Source of the DNA: Tritrichomonas musculus
Lineage: Eukaryota > Parabasalia > Tritrichomonadida > Tritrichomonadidae
DNA length: 64,000 nucleotides
NCBI GenBank assembly: GCA_039105265.1
Contig: JAPFFF010000017.1
Location: forward strand, 2,604,001 to 2,668,000
Reading direction: 5' to 3'
In this document: positions 47,904 to 56,462 of the stretch, piece by piece
Position numbering within the stretch: the stretch's first letter is position 1
Layout: each line of letters opens with the position of its first letter
Position numbers and translations under genes: made by a program
The notes under the pieces: generated by a model
Seen by the model: only the letters and a program-made list of their open reading frames with translations
The model's database searches: none
What the model was told of the DNA's origin: nothing

Positions 47904-49112
47904 TTAAATTTCATAAAAACAAATTGTATAAATAAGTTTCTTATTTACATCAATATTTTTATGATTTAAATAAAATTTTACAAGATAAACATAATTATAT
48001 TGGCATAAATATAGAAACGTATGATAGTCGTCTAGTTTGTTTTGATAAAAACAATAATTATGATAATGAAAACTGTATGATGCAATGTTTTCTTTGAAAT
48101 AATATTCACTATCAAACAAATCGTCATCATCTTTTATTAAATTACTCTTTATATAATTAGAAATATCATTATGATGACATTTAATTGCTTTTTTTAAACA
48201 AATTTTGAATGAGTTATCAGGAGGCGGAACTTGGTTTTCTTCAAGAAGATGAATCAATTCAGCATTTTTGCCATGTATTGAATAAAGCCACAATGATGGT
48301 TTTAATTCAACTTTGTTAAATAGTAAAAACTGGAAAATTTGAATTGACCCATAAAATGCTGCATATTCGATTAACGACTGTTTATTATTCATAATTAAAA
48401 ATGAATTTGTTTCAAAAACAGATTGCTTAATTGTTGCTTTTAATGATATGCTGTTTTCATTTACATATGCAACAAAATTTTCTATTGAATCAGAACGAAT
48501 CATTTCACATAAAATATTTGGATTCTCTCCATTTTCTTGTTTTTTTTCAAAATCATTAAGAGCATTTGGATAAAGTTTTGATATTTTATTTTCAATTTGT
48601 CTTTTCTTTTCTTTTGTTATGAAATTTTTTATTTGTGGATAAAAGTAAATATCATAATTAAAACGACAGTTGTTTTCTATTTTCAATTTATCAGGTCTTT
48701 CTTCTTCTTCTTCGTATTCTTCTTCTTCTTCACCATCTAAATTAATAAAATATTTTCCACTTCTTTTATAAATATAATGAAGAATATAGTCATCTGGAAT
48801 TATCGTCTTGATTTTAAATAAATAATATAGTATTCGTTTGTTCTTTTTGAAGATCTCGAAAATTTCTTGATTTGTGAAATTTTTTTTGATTTTTTCATTT
48901 ATATATGAAATTATTTGCTCAGTTCTGCTGATTAAATCTAGACCACGGTGATGATTATCTGAAATAAGTGATATTATTTGCATTATTTCTCTAATTTCAT
49001 CTCGCTCATTTGATTTATTAACTTGATTTAGAACTTTTTTTTGAACTTTACTTATTTCGGCTCCTGGTTTACTTTCAAAGAATTCCAAAATAATTTTATA
49101 ATTATTTTTCAT
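47904..49112 (-). CDS. DUF3447 ankyrin-type protein
   Basis: 402 residues from the ATG at 49112. It shows all the blocks of the family: IMQIISLISDNHHR, NKRILYYLFK, MIRSDSIENFVAYVNENSI, FETNSFLI, LIEYAAFYGSIQIF and IKCHHNDISNYI. An acidic insert (EEEEEYEEEEERPDK) lies near residue 125. The frame ends in a stop shortly before an ankyrin-LRR frame (47784 downwards), so it may be the N-terminal part of a DUF3447-Ank-LRR protein. Function is unknown. Confidence 0.82.
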   Translation of the reverse strand: MKNNYKIILEFFESKPGAEISKVQKKVLNQVNKSNERDEIREIMQIISLISDNHHRGLDLISRTEQIISYINEKIKKNFTNQEIFEIFKKNKRILYYLFKIKTIIPDDYILHYIYKRSGKYFINLDGEEEEEYEEEEERPDKLKIENNCRFNYDIYFYPQIKNFITKEKKRQIENKISKLYPNALNDFEKKQENGENPNILCEMIRSDSIENFVAYVNENSISLKATIKQSVFETNSFLIMNNKQSLIEYAAFYGSIQIFQFLLFNKVELKPSLWLYSIHGKNAELIHLLEENQVPPPDNSFKICLKKAIKCHHNDISNYIKSNLIKDDDDLFDSEYYFKENIASYSFHYHNYCFYQNKLDDYHTFLYLCQYNYVYLVKFYLNHKNIDVNKKLIYTICFYEI

Positions 49113-50037
49113 CTGATCAATTATTTTGTAAAACTGATAAATGACATGTTATATAAAAAAAGACATGAAATCCTCACAAAAAAGCATATTTTTAATTGAA
49201 ATATATTCAATAGTGAATCATAATACAGTTGTTAATAAGTTTTAATAAGAAAGCAAATTAAATAGTGAATCATTACTCAGTGGAATGATCCTTAAAAAAA
49301 AAAAAAAATATTTAATATGTAATATCACCCATTTCTAATAGTTGAGACAACCAACCATTACTTGGTGTGGATAAATTACAACAATTATGGAACCAGTTTA
49401 AGAAAAGAATAATTTTTGCAATTTATCCAAATCAAAGCCAAAACTAGTGATGCCCAAAAATCCCATTTATGTAGGGCTTTGCACGAAGAAAAGCCAACCC
49501 ATATTAGCCCAAGTGGGTTTTAAATATGTGGGTGAACTAGTCATTTTTCAATATTTTATTTTTATATTATAAACATATTTTTATCTTTTTATTTTAAATG
49601 TAATTTATTAGTGGTTAGTTTTTTATTTCGGTGAATTTTTCGATAAAAGTAAATTAAAATTTCAAATAATTTGAATATATAATGATCGTTGAGTAAAATA
49701 ACAAATTTTAGGAATAATATTATTTTTTATTAATTTAATATTTTTAATATTTTAATCTTATTATTAAATTTTATAAATAAAAAATAAATATTATTACAAA
49801 ATATAAGCACTCCCCACTATCAATTTTCAATGATTATCATTTACCCGAGAGAGGAAGAGGGACTTCATGGGAGGGCGATAAACCAAACTACTGCAAAGAT
49901 AGCAACCGTTAATCTAAACCTAAGATGAAAGCCATTATCAAACTCCTGCATTTTCCCAACTTCTGAAATTATTTTGATTTTTTATCTTTAATGAAATGAG
50001 ACCCTGCACCACATCGATTGAACAATTTTTAAAGGAC
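49113..50037. other. Spacer, host to Polinton 2a
   Basis: A/T-rich up to about 49800 except for a GC-richer patch at 49447-49545. From 49806 the composition shifts (GAGAGAGGAAGAGGGACTTC region) ahead of the first recognisable Polinton end at 50038. I see no gene. Confidence 0.4.
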
Positions 50038-50244
50038 AGTAGTGAGGAGTGTGCGGGATCGGGACCAGATAGAATTACGCAAATGGCCCCAATTACTGAC
50101 CCATAACTGAAGGCCACCTGACTATTTTTGAATTGACCCCAAATGATGCTAATGACTAGGAATATGTGGTCAGTATCATGGGATATATAGATGGTCACCT
50201 ATGACAGCCATTAATGACCCATATTTGAAGGTCACAGTGATCAC

Positions 50245-50322
<78 letters not shown>
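50245..50322 (+). repeat. (CTA)26 microsatellite
   Basis: 78 bp of uninterrupted CTA triplets near the left end of Polinton 2a. The Polinton termini here begin AGTAGT, the complement of the same triplet. Confidence 0.9.
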
Positions 50323-50398
50323 GAATTTTCGGCCAAAGGATTTTCAGAGGGGGTCCCAAAATTCAATTTATGGGATTTGCTATTTTTAAATTGCGTAA

Positions 50399-50896
50399 AT
50401 GGAAACTGACACGGATCTACTCCTAAAGATCGTAGATGGCATCACCGATTTGCGTCGAGATGTCAAGCATTTGATTAAGCGTATGAACCATAAACGCAAA
50501 CCATCTACTGATACCCCAAAGGCTGAAGCACATATCGACACCACTCAGGACACCACTCAGGATGCAAATGACTCACCTCCTGAGACCCCATCTATTGAAC
50601 ATCCACACTCTCGCTCAAATCGGACCCATATATTCAATCGAAGCAAGTTTTTGGATATTGAGGATCACGACCGATTGATCCAATATGTCTCATCAAATGA
50701 TGTAATCAATGCGGTATCCAACGTGGAACCTCATAAACGCGTATCCCTATTGCGTAAACTAATATCCGATAACCTAAACCTAAGTATCTCCATGTATATG
50801 ACCCAAAAACTACTCAACACCCATATGACTCTAAACGGTCCCCCAAGGGAAACAGCTCCAGACCCCGATGATGAGATCGATACAACCGATTTCTAA
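50399..50896 (+). CDS. Polymerase-linked small protein (NRSKFL family), copy in 2a
   Basis: 165 residues. An N-terminal helical segment (LLKIVDGITDLRRDVKHLIK) is followed by a Thr/Gln/Asp-rich linker and the conserved block FNRSKFLDIEDHDRLIQYVS, then LRKLISDNLNLSISMYMTQK. It is about 85% identical to 55862-56395 in 2b and clearly related to 27757-28149 in Polinton 1. The family is described under that entry. It lies upstream of the polymerase N-terminal piece, as in 2b. Confidence 0.75.
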   Translation: METDTDLLLKIVDGITDLRRDVKHLIKRMNHKRKPSTDTPKAEAHIDTTQDTTQDANDSPPETPSIEHPHSRSNRTHIFNRSKFLDIEDHDRLIQYVSSNDVINAVSNVEPHKRVSLLRKLISDNLNLSISMYMTQKLLNTHMTLNGPPRETAPDPDDEIDTTDF

Positions 50897-51323
50897 CCGT
50901 AATCCAAAAATATTTTTGCAAAAACCGACCCCATGATGGATGCGTAATGCATTCTCTAGAGGAACCAACATACGGACCCGGGATTGCACATCAATCCCTC
51001 AAGGAAAATACCTGCATCCACCATGAGACTGGTTGGGGTTGCAAATGCCGGCAAATGCCCGTATTACCCCATAATCCACAAGTAATAGCTTACCCAAGGT
51101 GTTTAGTGCGCTTGGGCTCTATCACAAATATGGACCGGAAATAATACGAAAAATCGGTATGGCAGTGGATCGAACTCATGCCTGCAGCCGAAGCCCGGAG
51201 ACATGCTTCATGACCCAACAACTATACCAGTTAGCGCTAACACATATATGATTCCGATTTGCGATTTAAATTCAAAAACAGTATTTTTACCGATGAGAAT
51301 TTTATATTTTTACCTATGGGCAA
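50897..51323. other. Spacer in Polinton 2a
   Basis: Longer than the equivalent 67-bp gap in 2b. It contains a tRNA-like sequence on the minus strand (see 51157-51240) and a 65-codon frame of doubtful value. Confidence 0.5.
51157..51240 (-). ncRNA. tRNA-like sequence with polymerase III boxes (tentative)
   Basis: The minus strand has an A-box-like TAGCGCTAACTGG (51227-51239), a B-box-like GAGTTCGATCC (51168-51178) about 50 nt later, and a TTTTT terminator soon after. A complete cloverleaf does not fold: the acceptor and T stems mispair. It may be a decayed tRNA, the head of a tRNA-derived SINE, or chance. Confidence 0.3.
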
Positions 51324-51614
51324 ATGAGCCGGATCACGAATAAGAATTTCGGTGCAATTCCATCAGGAACTGTCAAAAGCTATATCGATATCGTCAACAC
51401 TGAGTTCGGTGGCAACATCCCAACCGACACCAAATATATTTCACAGCTGAGCAAACTCGTGAGGTTCCTAAATGACAACTCATTTGTAGCTCGCACCGGT
51501 TTTGATACCAAGGCTATTCGTACAATGACGATGATGATAATCAACCCTCTCAGATACTGCATATCGACGGAAGTAGTTCTGGTCTATGGATACTGTATCA
51601 CAGCCATGAATTAA
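51324..51614 (+). pseudogene. Piece with Polinton polymerase N-terminal repeat (2a)
   Basis: The first 60 residues (NFGAIPSGTVKSYIDIVN and KLVRFLNDNSFVARTGFD) match the repeated N-terminal domain of the 2b polymerase. The rest of a polymerase does not follow. It is part of the broken element 2a. Confidence 0.6.
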
Positions 51615-51709
51615 TCAATCCAGGAACTGGTGATACACCGGAAATACTATCATGTTCAATAACCAAAACTGTCGAACCAACCGACAAAAACGCTTATTCG
51701 GCGAGATAT

Positions 51710-53278
51710 GTGTCGAACACTTATGCTCTCAAAACGGATATCCAGGAGATACCCACTGATTTGGTTAATGGATCTACACTGAGTACTGTGTTGGAACCAT
51801 ACGCGAAGACCCAGGACTTGCCAGATATGACCAAGTATGCACTCACAACAGATATCCCGGAGATACCCACCGATTTGGTTAATGGATCTACACTGAGTAC
51901 TGCGTTGGAACCATACGTGAAGACTCAGGACTTACCAGATATGACCAAGTATGCACTCACAACAGATATACCAAAAGAGTATTTCACTGATATCAGTGGA
52001 GAGGTTTATATCAAAGACCCAAACAACATCCTGACATTGGGTGGAGCCAATCAGACATGTAGTGATGCACCTCTCATGGTCATGAAACCAAATCATTCTC
52101 GCAATACCAGAATATTTAGCATTGGCAATCAACTGGATAGCTCGAAGGAGCGATGGCTAGATTTCGATATTGATGCAAACAGTGATACAGCGACCATCAA
52201 ATACAATGAAATAACTGCATTGGAGATTACTCGATCAAAAGTTTGTGTTATGAATGCATGTGATGTAGACGGTCATGCCTATGCAAAAACCCAGGACTTA
52301 CCAGATATGACCAAGTATGCACTCACAACAGATATCCCAGCACCAGTTGACTTGACACCATATTATACCAGTGCCCAGGCTGATGAGAAGTATGCATTGA
52401 AGTCGAGTGCTGTTACAGATGAGCAGCTAATAAAAAGGTGTGCCATTGATTGCAGTCCAATTGCGGAGGGGTCCTCGGATATATCAATTCGTTATCTAAA
52501 ACTTGTAGATAATGTGATTAAACTGGAATACATAGTAAGTGAATATGCACTATGTTGTGAAATAAGGGTGTTATTCCGTGATACAGATGGAAATCCCCAT
52601 AACATAGTAATAGTATTACATCAGAGGACTGTGTATTTCGACAATTTCAAATTCCCACTATATTATGAAGGCACTGATGATATAACATCAAGTCCACTTA
52701 CATATAGCTTCCCAATAGGTGGATATCCCTGGACAACTACTCAGGAATTATTAAATGCTAGACAACTATATTCAAGACAAATCATGTCCCGAGGGTATTT
52801 AGCAACATTCAAGGCTGCTATTTACGGTGCACAATCCAACACAACCATCACCCACTACTCCCCAATCGAGTCATCGGTTAACACCATCACCGATTTCGTC
52901 ATTGGAGCCCCAGTATATATGACCGGTAAGGTGTATCATCGTGAGGATTCGAAATGGATCCCTAGCACTGAAGCTGACACCACTGATTGCATATGTAGTG
53001 TGAAGACCACTGGTACCTGGAAGGAGTATGTTGGTATATGCGTCAGAATCGATGAAGCCAATGGTTGTATCACATTCGCCACTCATGGGGATTACATGGT
53101 TAAGGTTGAGGACTCCTCATGCTATTCCATTGGGGATGAGGTATTCATCGATAACGCTGATAATAAACTGAAGATACTCACTGGTGAGACCGCGATAACC
53201 TCAAAAATAAATCGCATGACAGTGGGTATCATAACTGGTATCATCAACGGATCCACATTAGCCGTATTCAAATCATAG
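51710..53278 (+). CDS. Tail-fibre-like protein of Polinton 2a
   Basis: 522 codons; coding-like sequence also lies just upstream, so the true N-terminus is uncertain. Repeats of TQDLPDMTKYALTTDIPEI and LVNGSTLSTALEPY (at least three) form a shaft with strong resemblance to phage tail-fibre repeats. A beta-rich middle follows, then the conserved 145-residue end domain (DFVIGAPVYMTGKVYHREDS, CICSVKT, FATHGDYMV, CYSIGDEVFID, GETAITSKI), almost identical to that of 2b. Its stop overlaps the stop of the oppositely oriented polymerase fragment by about 10 bp. Confidence 0.68.
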   Translation: MSNTYALKTDIQEIPTDLVNGSTLSTVLEPYAKTQDLPDMTKYALTTDIPEIPTDLVNGSTLSTALEPYVKTQDLPDMTKYALTTDIPKEYFTDISGEVYIKDPNNILTLGGANQTCSDAPLMVMKPNHSRNTRIFSIGNQLDSSKERWLDFDIDANSDTATIKYNEITALEITRSKVCVMNACDVDGHAYAKTQDLPDMTKYALTTDIPAPVDLTPYYTSAQADEKYALKSSAVTDEQLIKRCAIDCSPIAEGSSDISIRYLKLVDNVIKLEYIVSEYALCCEIRVLFRDTDGNPHNIVIVLHQRTVYFDNFKFPLYYEGTDDITSSPLTYSFPIGGYPWTTTQELLNARQLYSRQIMSRGYLATFKAAIYGAQSNTTITHYSPIESSVNTITDFVIGAPVYMTGKVYHREDSKWIPSTEADTTDCICSVKTTGTWKEYVGICVRIDEANGCITFATHGDYMVKVEDSSCYSIGDEVFIDNADNKLKILTGETAITSKINRMTVGIITGIINGSTLAVFKS

Positions 53279-54320
53279 TGTAGTCCCCTGATGTGAGTCC
53301 GTGGATGAATGGTGCACAGGATTGGTTCTCGAGGACAATCATTTTGGTGTGAGTCCCGGTGAGAGCATTCTTGCTTACCGTGATCTTGCTCATGGACATC
53401 TCACTGATTTTGTTATTGCAAGTCATCCCCGGAGGTGCTGAGAGTTTGCGCATCATCTGCAGATTGATATTTTTGCCAACCTTCACACCACCATTGTCGA
53501 TGATGTCCTTGTAATCATCACTTGTGATATGGTTCTTCTTGAGGGAGACCCCCTTGAGTTTGAGTGCCTTGGTCACAGCTCCACTATTAAATATGGTGTA
53601 GCACTTGGGGGCTAACGCAATCATATTCTCACCATATTTCTCAATGCAGAGACCCAATATTTTCTTCTCATCAGCGATTGTGTTTATATTGGGATTCGGC
53701 ATGAACTTATATATGTGCTCATCATAGAATGCCCTATTCTTGATGATGTATTTGAACTCTTGATCGGACCCCTTGGTATCATCACCAGCAACTGCAAAAT
53801 ACGCACTATCAGTGTCCCCCTCTATGAAATGGAATCGCTCCACATCAAGGCACTTGTACATGAAGTCGTATATGAATGTGAGATACCAGAATTTGGCATT
53901 ATCTAGAGTCCAGAATGATTCCTGAAGGCATGTCGTGCATTTGAAGCTCTTTGGGTTCATCTGGAGTAGATAGTTGTCATCACTCAATTTGGTGCCACTG
54001 ACATAGTTGTCGTAGATGATATTCTGGAAGGTCTTATCGCGTGTGCATATCTTGATTTTGGAGAACTTCTCGGTGTTCATACCATCGTACCCATATGAGC
54101 CATTCATGCTGATCTTGTAGAACTTCTCATTGCCATGCTCGGATCCAGAGATGATATCCTGACGGCGTTTCATGAACTCACTAACGAATGGGTTGAATCC
54201 GCGATGAGCCTCGTATGTGGTGAGACTCTTGATATCCTCGATGACAAGTCCATGGTCGAGGAGGAACCAGAGGTAGTAGTTCGAGAATGTCTGATAGGTA
54301 CCCATTGTATCAACACTCAT
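53268..54320 (-). pseudogene. Polymerase B C-terminal part of Polinton 2a
   Basis: 350 codons matching the C-terminal part of the 2b polymerase at about 96% identity. They include KISMNGSYGYD, CTTCLQESFWTLDNAKF, IEGDTDSAYF and the end block ALTGTHTKMIVLENQSC. It begins where Polinton 2b inserted (54325), so the upstream part should resume beyond the right end of 2b. It lies in the opposite orientation to the NRSKFL gene and polymerase N-terminal piece of the same element. Confidence 0.8.
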
Positions 54321-54324
54321 GGTC

Positions 54325-54640
54325 AGTAGTGATAGTGTATCAATAATCGGGGTCAGATAGAATCCACTTAAAACGCCTATAAATGGCCCATTTTTGGGCC
54401 CATATTCGGGTTAAAATTCAAAATCCACATATGGGACCCATACCGCATACTACCCCAAAACGCCTTTAAAACGCCCATATTCGGGCCCATACAAATTCCG
54501 AAAATAGGCCGCATATGGCCCACTTATGGACCACTTATGGCCAACATATGGGACTACCTATGGTGACACAGACCATGACAGACCAGATGAATTCCAAAAA
54601 TAACGCGATTCTCAAACCAATTCGATTTTTTATCCAGTTA
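54325..54640. repeat. 2b leader with GCCCATATTCGGG-type repeats
   Basis: Short degenerate direct and inverted repeats (GGGCCCATATTCGGGTT at about 54398, CGCCCATATTCGGGCCC at about 54473, and several (T/C)ATGG(C/A)CCA(C/T)TTATGG) fill the space between the element end and its first gene. No gene is seen. Confidence 0.6.
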
Positions 54641-54643
54641 GAA

Positions 54644-54946
54644 ATGAATTCAACAACTGTTGCCATGCCACAACTCTCCACTGTCGAAGCTAATGGTGTC
54701 AAACTCGATTACCTCGAACGCGTCATCCTCAAGAAATACCCCCAATGGAAATCCCTTGCATTCGACTACCACAACGACGATGATTTCATGGACGATCTCA
54801 TCGACACAATATCAAATTTCGAAACCGATTTGGAATCCCTCCGAACCAAAATCATAGATGGTGATAGCTATGATCGCAAGGAACTCGATTTGGGGCGTAT
54901 CAAGATGCTATTGAAAATACTCGCATTCTCATATGAATATGCGTAA
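54644..54946 (+). CDS. Polinton 2b small first protein, 101 aa
   Basis: The ATG at 54644 (MNSTTVAMPQLSTVEANG) is preferred; the longer frame from 54515 would run through the repetitive leader. Helical pattern: YLERVILKKYPQW, then DDDFMDDLIDTISNFETDLE and MLLKILAFSYEY. It shares helix spacing and the DDLID / L-K-(V/I)-L core with the protein at 14599-15183, which holds the same position in Polinton 1. Function is unknown. Confidence 0.65.
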   Translation: MNSTTVAMPQLSTVEANGVKLDYLERVILKKYPQWKSLAFDYHNDDDFMDDLIDTISNFETDLESLRTKIIDGDSYDRKELDLGRIKMLLKILAFSYEYA

Positions 54947-55038
54947 GCTCATTCCCATTATATATTTTTGGACTCAACTTCATATGATGTAATAACTAGC
55001 TAGTTCGCAATGCAACTCAATTTTTTATCGAATTCCAA

Positions 55039-55806
55039 ATGGAATCAACTGGGACAAACACATCAGTGTCAGCTGTTGTCGAACCAATCGATACCGAATA
55101 TGAATTCATCCAGTATAATGAGAAGCTCCGTTTGGTACATTCCATTAAGGATGATATGTACCAAGCTCAAAGCATTCTCGCTGCATGCAATTCCAAGAAG
55201 CAGTTTCGCCATTGGTTTGATAACAAATCAACACAGGAATTGCTCGAAAGTGGGTCCGGTAGAATTCTACCAGACCAGAAATTGTATGAAGATAGACCCA
55301 ATTTGTCAAATGATTTGAAGGGTATGTATGTTCACCGATTGCTGGTCAATCATATTGCAATGTGGGCATCACCATCATATGCATGGGATGTCATGCAATT
55401 ATTGGATTCACTAGCTTCTCAGCAACGCGAGCAGATGAATAACAAAATCAATGACCTCACTACAAGGGCTGTCCCCAAGGATCACAAAAATAGCTACCGA
55501 TATATGATATGGCTTGAGGATCTTCCCAAAGATAAGGATTCTGTGGTACTCCATCTCGTTCGTCGCAACAAGCATTCATGGAGGCAGGTCAGTAGGATAT
55601 ATAAAGATAAGAAGAAGCGCTGGATATTTATTGATGACCTACCCATCGCAATGACACCGAATGAAGATATCAAGCGTATGGCCAAAGCTATGTTCAAAGG
55701 GGATGATGTCACTGTAGGTGGTACTAGGATTACCATCAAAAGGTCATGCCTTAATGATTTTCACACAGCAGTGAACAAATATTTCACAACCACAATGCAA
55801 TCATAA
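55039..55806 (+). CDS. KilA-N domain protein
   Basis: 255 residues. Residues 30-125 fit the KilA-N domain: IKDDMYQAQSILAACNSKKQ, then FRHWFDNKSTQELLE, then GMYVHRLLVNHIAMWASPSY (the family's G-x-Y-(V/I)-H-x-x-L-x-x-(H)-I-A-x-W-A-S-P block). KilA-N is a DNA-binding domain found in phages and large eukaryotic DNA viruses. The C-terminal 110 residues (YRYMIWLEDLPKDKDSVVLH, then RRNKHSWRQVSRIYK) form a separate mixed alpha/beta domain that resembles the C-terminal extensions of viral KilA-N proteins. A regulatory role is likely but inferred. No counterpart was recognised in Polinton 1. Confidence 0.8.
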   Translation: MESTGTNTSVSAVVEPIDTEYEFIQYNEKLRLVHSIKDDMYQAQSILAACNSKKQFRHWFDNKSTQELLESGSGRILPDQKLYEDRPNLSNDLKGMYVHRLLVNHIAMWASPSYAWDVMQLLDSLASQQREQMNNKINDLTTRAVPKDHKNSYRYMIWLEDLPKDKDSVVLHLVRRNKHSWRQVSRIYKDKKKRWIFIDDLPIAMTPNEDIKRMAKAMFKGDDVTVGGTRITIKRSCLNDFHTAVNKYFTTTMQS

Positions 55807-55861
55807 GTACATTCGTCAAAATCCCTGGAACAGTCGAAAATAATATTTTATTTTTGCATAA

Positions 55862-56395
55862 ATGGATACTGGTACAGCTACTGGTACAGATACTGATACA
55901 GATACTGATACAGCAACTGATGCTGAGATACTCCTAAAGATCGTAGATGGTATCACCGATTTGCGCCGAGATGTCAAGCATTTGATTAAGCGTATGAACC
56001 ATAAACGCAAACCATCTGCTGATACCCCAAAGGCTGAAGCACATATCAACACCACTCAGGACACCACTCAGGACACCACTCAGGATGCAAATGACTCACC
56101 TCCTGAGACTCCATCTATTGAACATCCTCGACCTCGTTTAAATCGCACCCATATATTCAATCGAAGCAAGTTCCTGGATATTGGGGATCACGACCGATTG
56201 ATCCAATATGTCACATCACAGGTGGTTATCGTTGCGATCTCCAACGCAGAACCTCATAAACGCGTATCCCTATTGCGTAGACTCATACACGATAACCTGA
56301 AATTGAGTATCTCCATGTATATGACCCAAAAACTAATCAACACCCATATGCCTATAAACGGTCCAGCTCCAGATGAGATTGATACAATTGAGTAA
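55862..56395 (+). CDS. Polymerase-linked small protein (NRSKFL family), copy in 2b
   Basis: 177 residues. It starts with a (TD)n-rich tract from a short GATACT-type repeat, then the same helix as the 2a copy (LLKIVDGITDLRRDVKHLIK), a linker with DTTQ repeats, FNRSKFLDIGDHDRLIQYVT and LRRLIHDNLKLSISMYMTQK. It ends 67 bp before the polymerase ATG on the same strand. The constant association with the polymerase in three elements suggests a replication role. Confidence 0.75.
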   Translation: MDTGTATGTDTDTDTDTATDAEILLKIVDGITDLRRDVKHLIKRMNHKRKPSADTPKAEAHINTTQDTTQDTTQDANDSPPETPSIEHPRPRLNRTHIFNRSKFLDIGDHDRLIQYVTSQVVIVAISNAEPHKRVSLLRRLIHDNLKLSISMYMTQKLINTHMPINGPAPDEIDTIE

Positions 56396-56462
56396 AATTC
56401 AAAAATAGTATGTTATCAACTGCGTTGCGATGATTATTTTTGTATTTTTACCAATGGGGTAA

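Larger units (their letters stand above)
50038..54324. mobile_element. Polinton/Maverick 2a, broken, left part
   Basis: It starts AGTAGTGAGGAGTG (50038), matching the start of Polinton 2b (AGTAGTGATAGTG at 54325) and sharing GATCGGG / AATCGGG then CAGATAGAAT downstream. The parts seen are a NRSKFL-family gene, a piece with the polymerase N-terminal repeat, a fibre-like gene, and the C-terminal part of a polymerase on the opposite strand. The order and orientation differ from 2b, so it is rearranged and broken (a few breaks). It is interrupted by 2b at 54325 and its right half lies outside the window. It is clearly GC-richer than the host and Polinton 1. It is older than 2b because 2b sits inside it. 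Confidence 0.72.

Noticed and set aside
49447-49545. GC-richer patch with TGCCC and GGGCT motifs as a transposon end
   Set aside because: No matching inverted end or target duplication could be found.
50947-51144. 65-codon frame in Polinton 2a spacer
   Set aside because: No counterpart in 2b or Polinton 1 and no recognisable motif.
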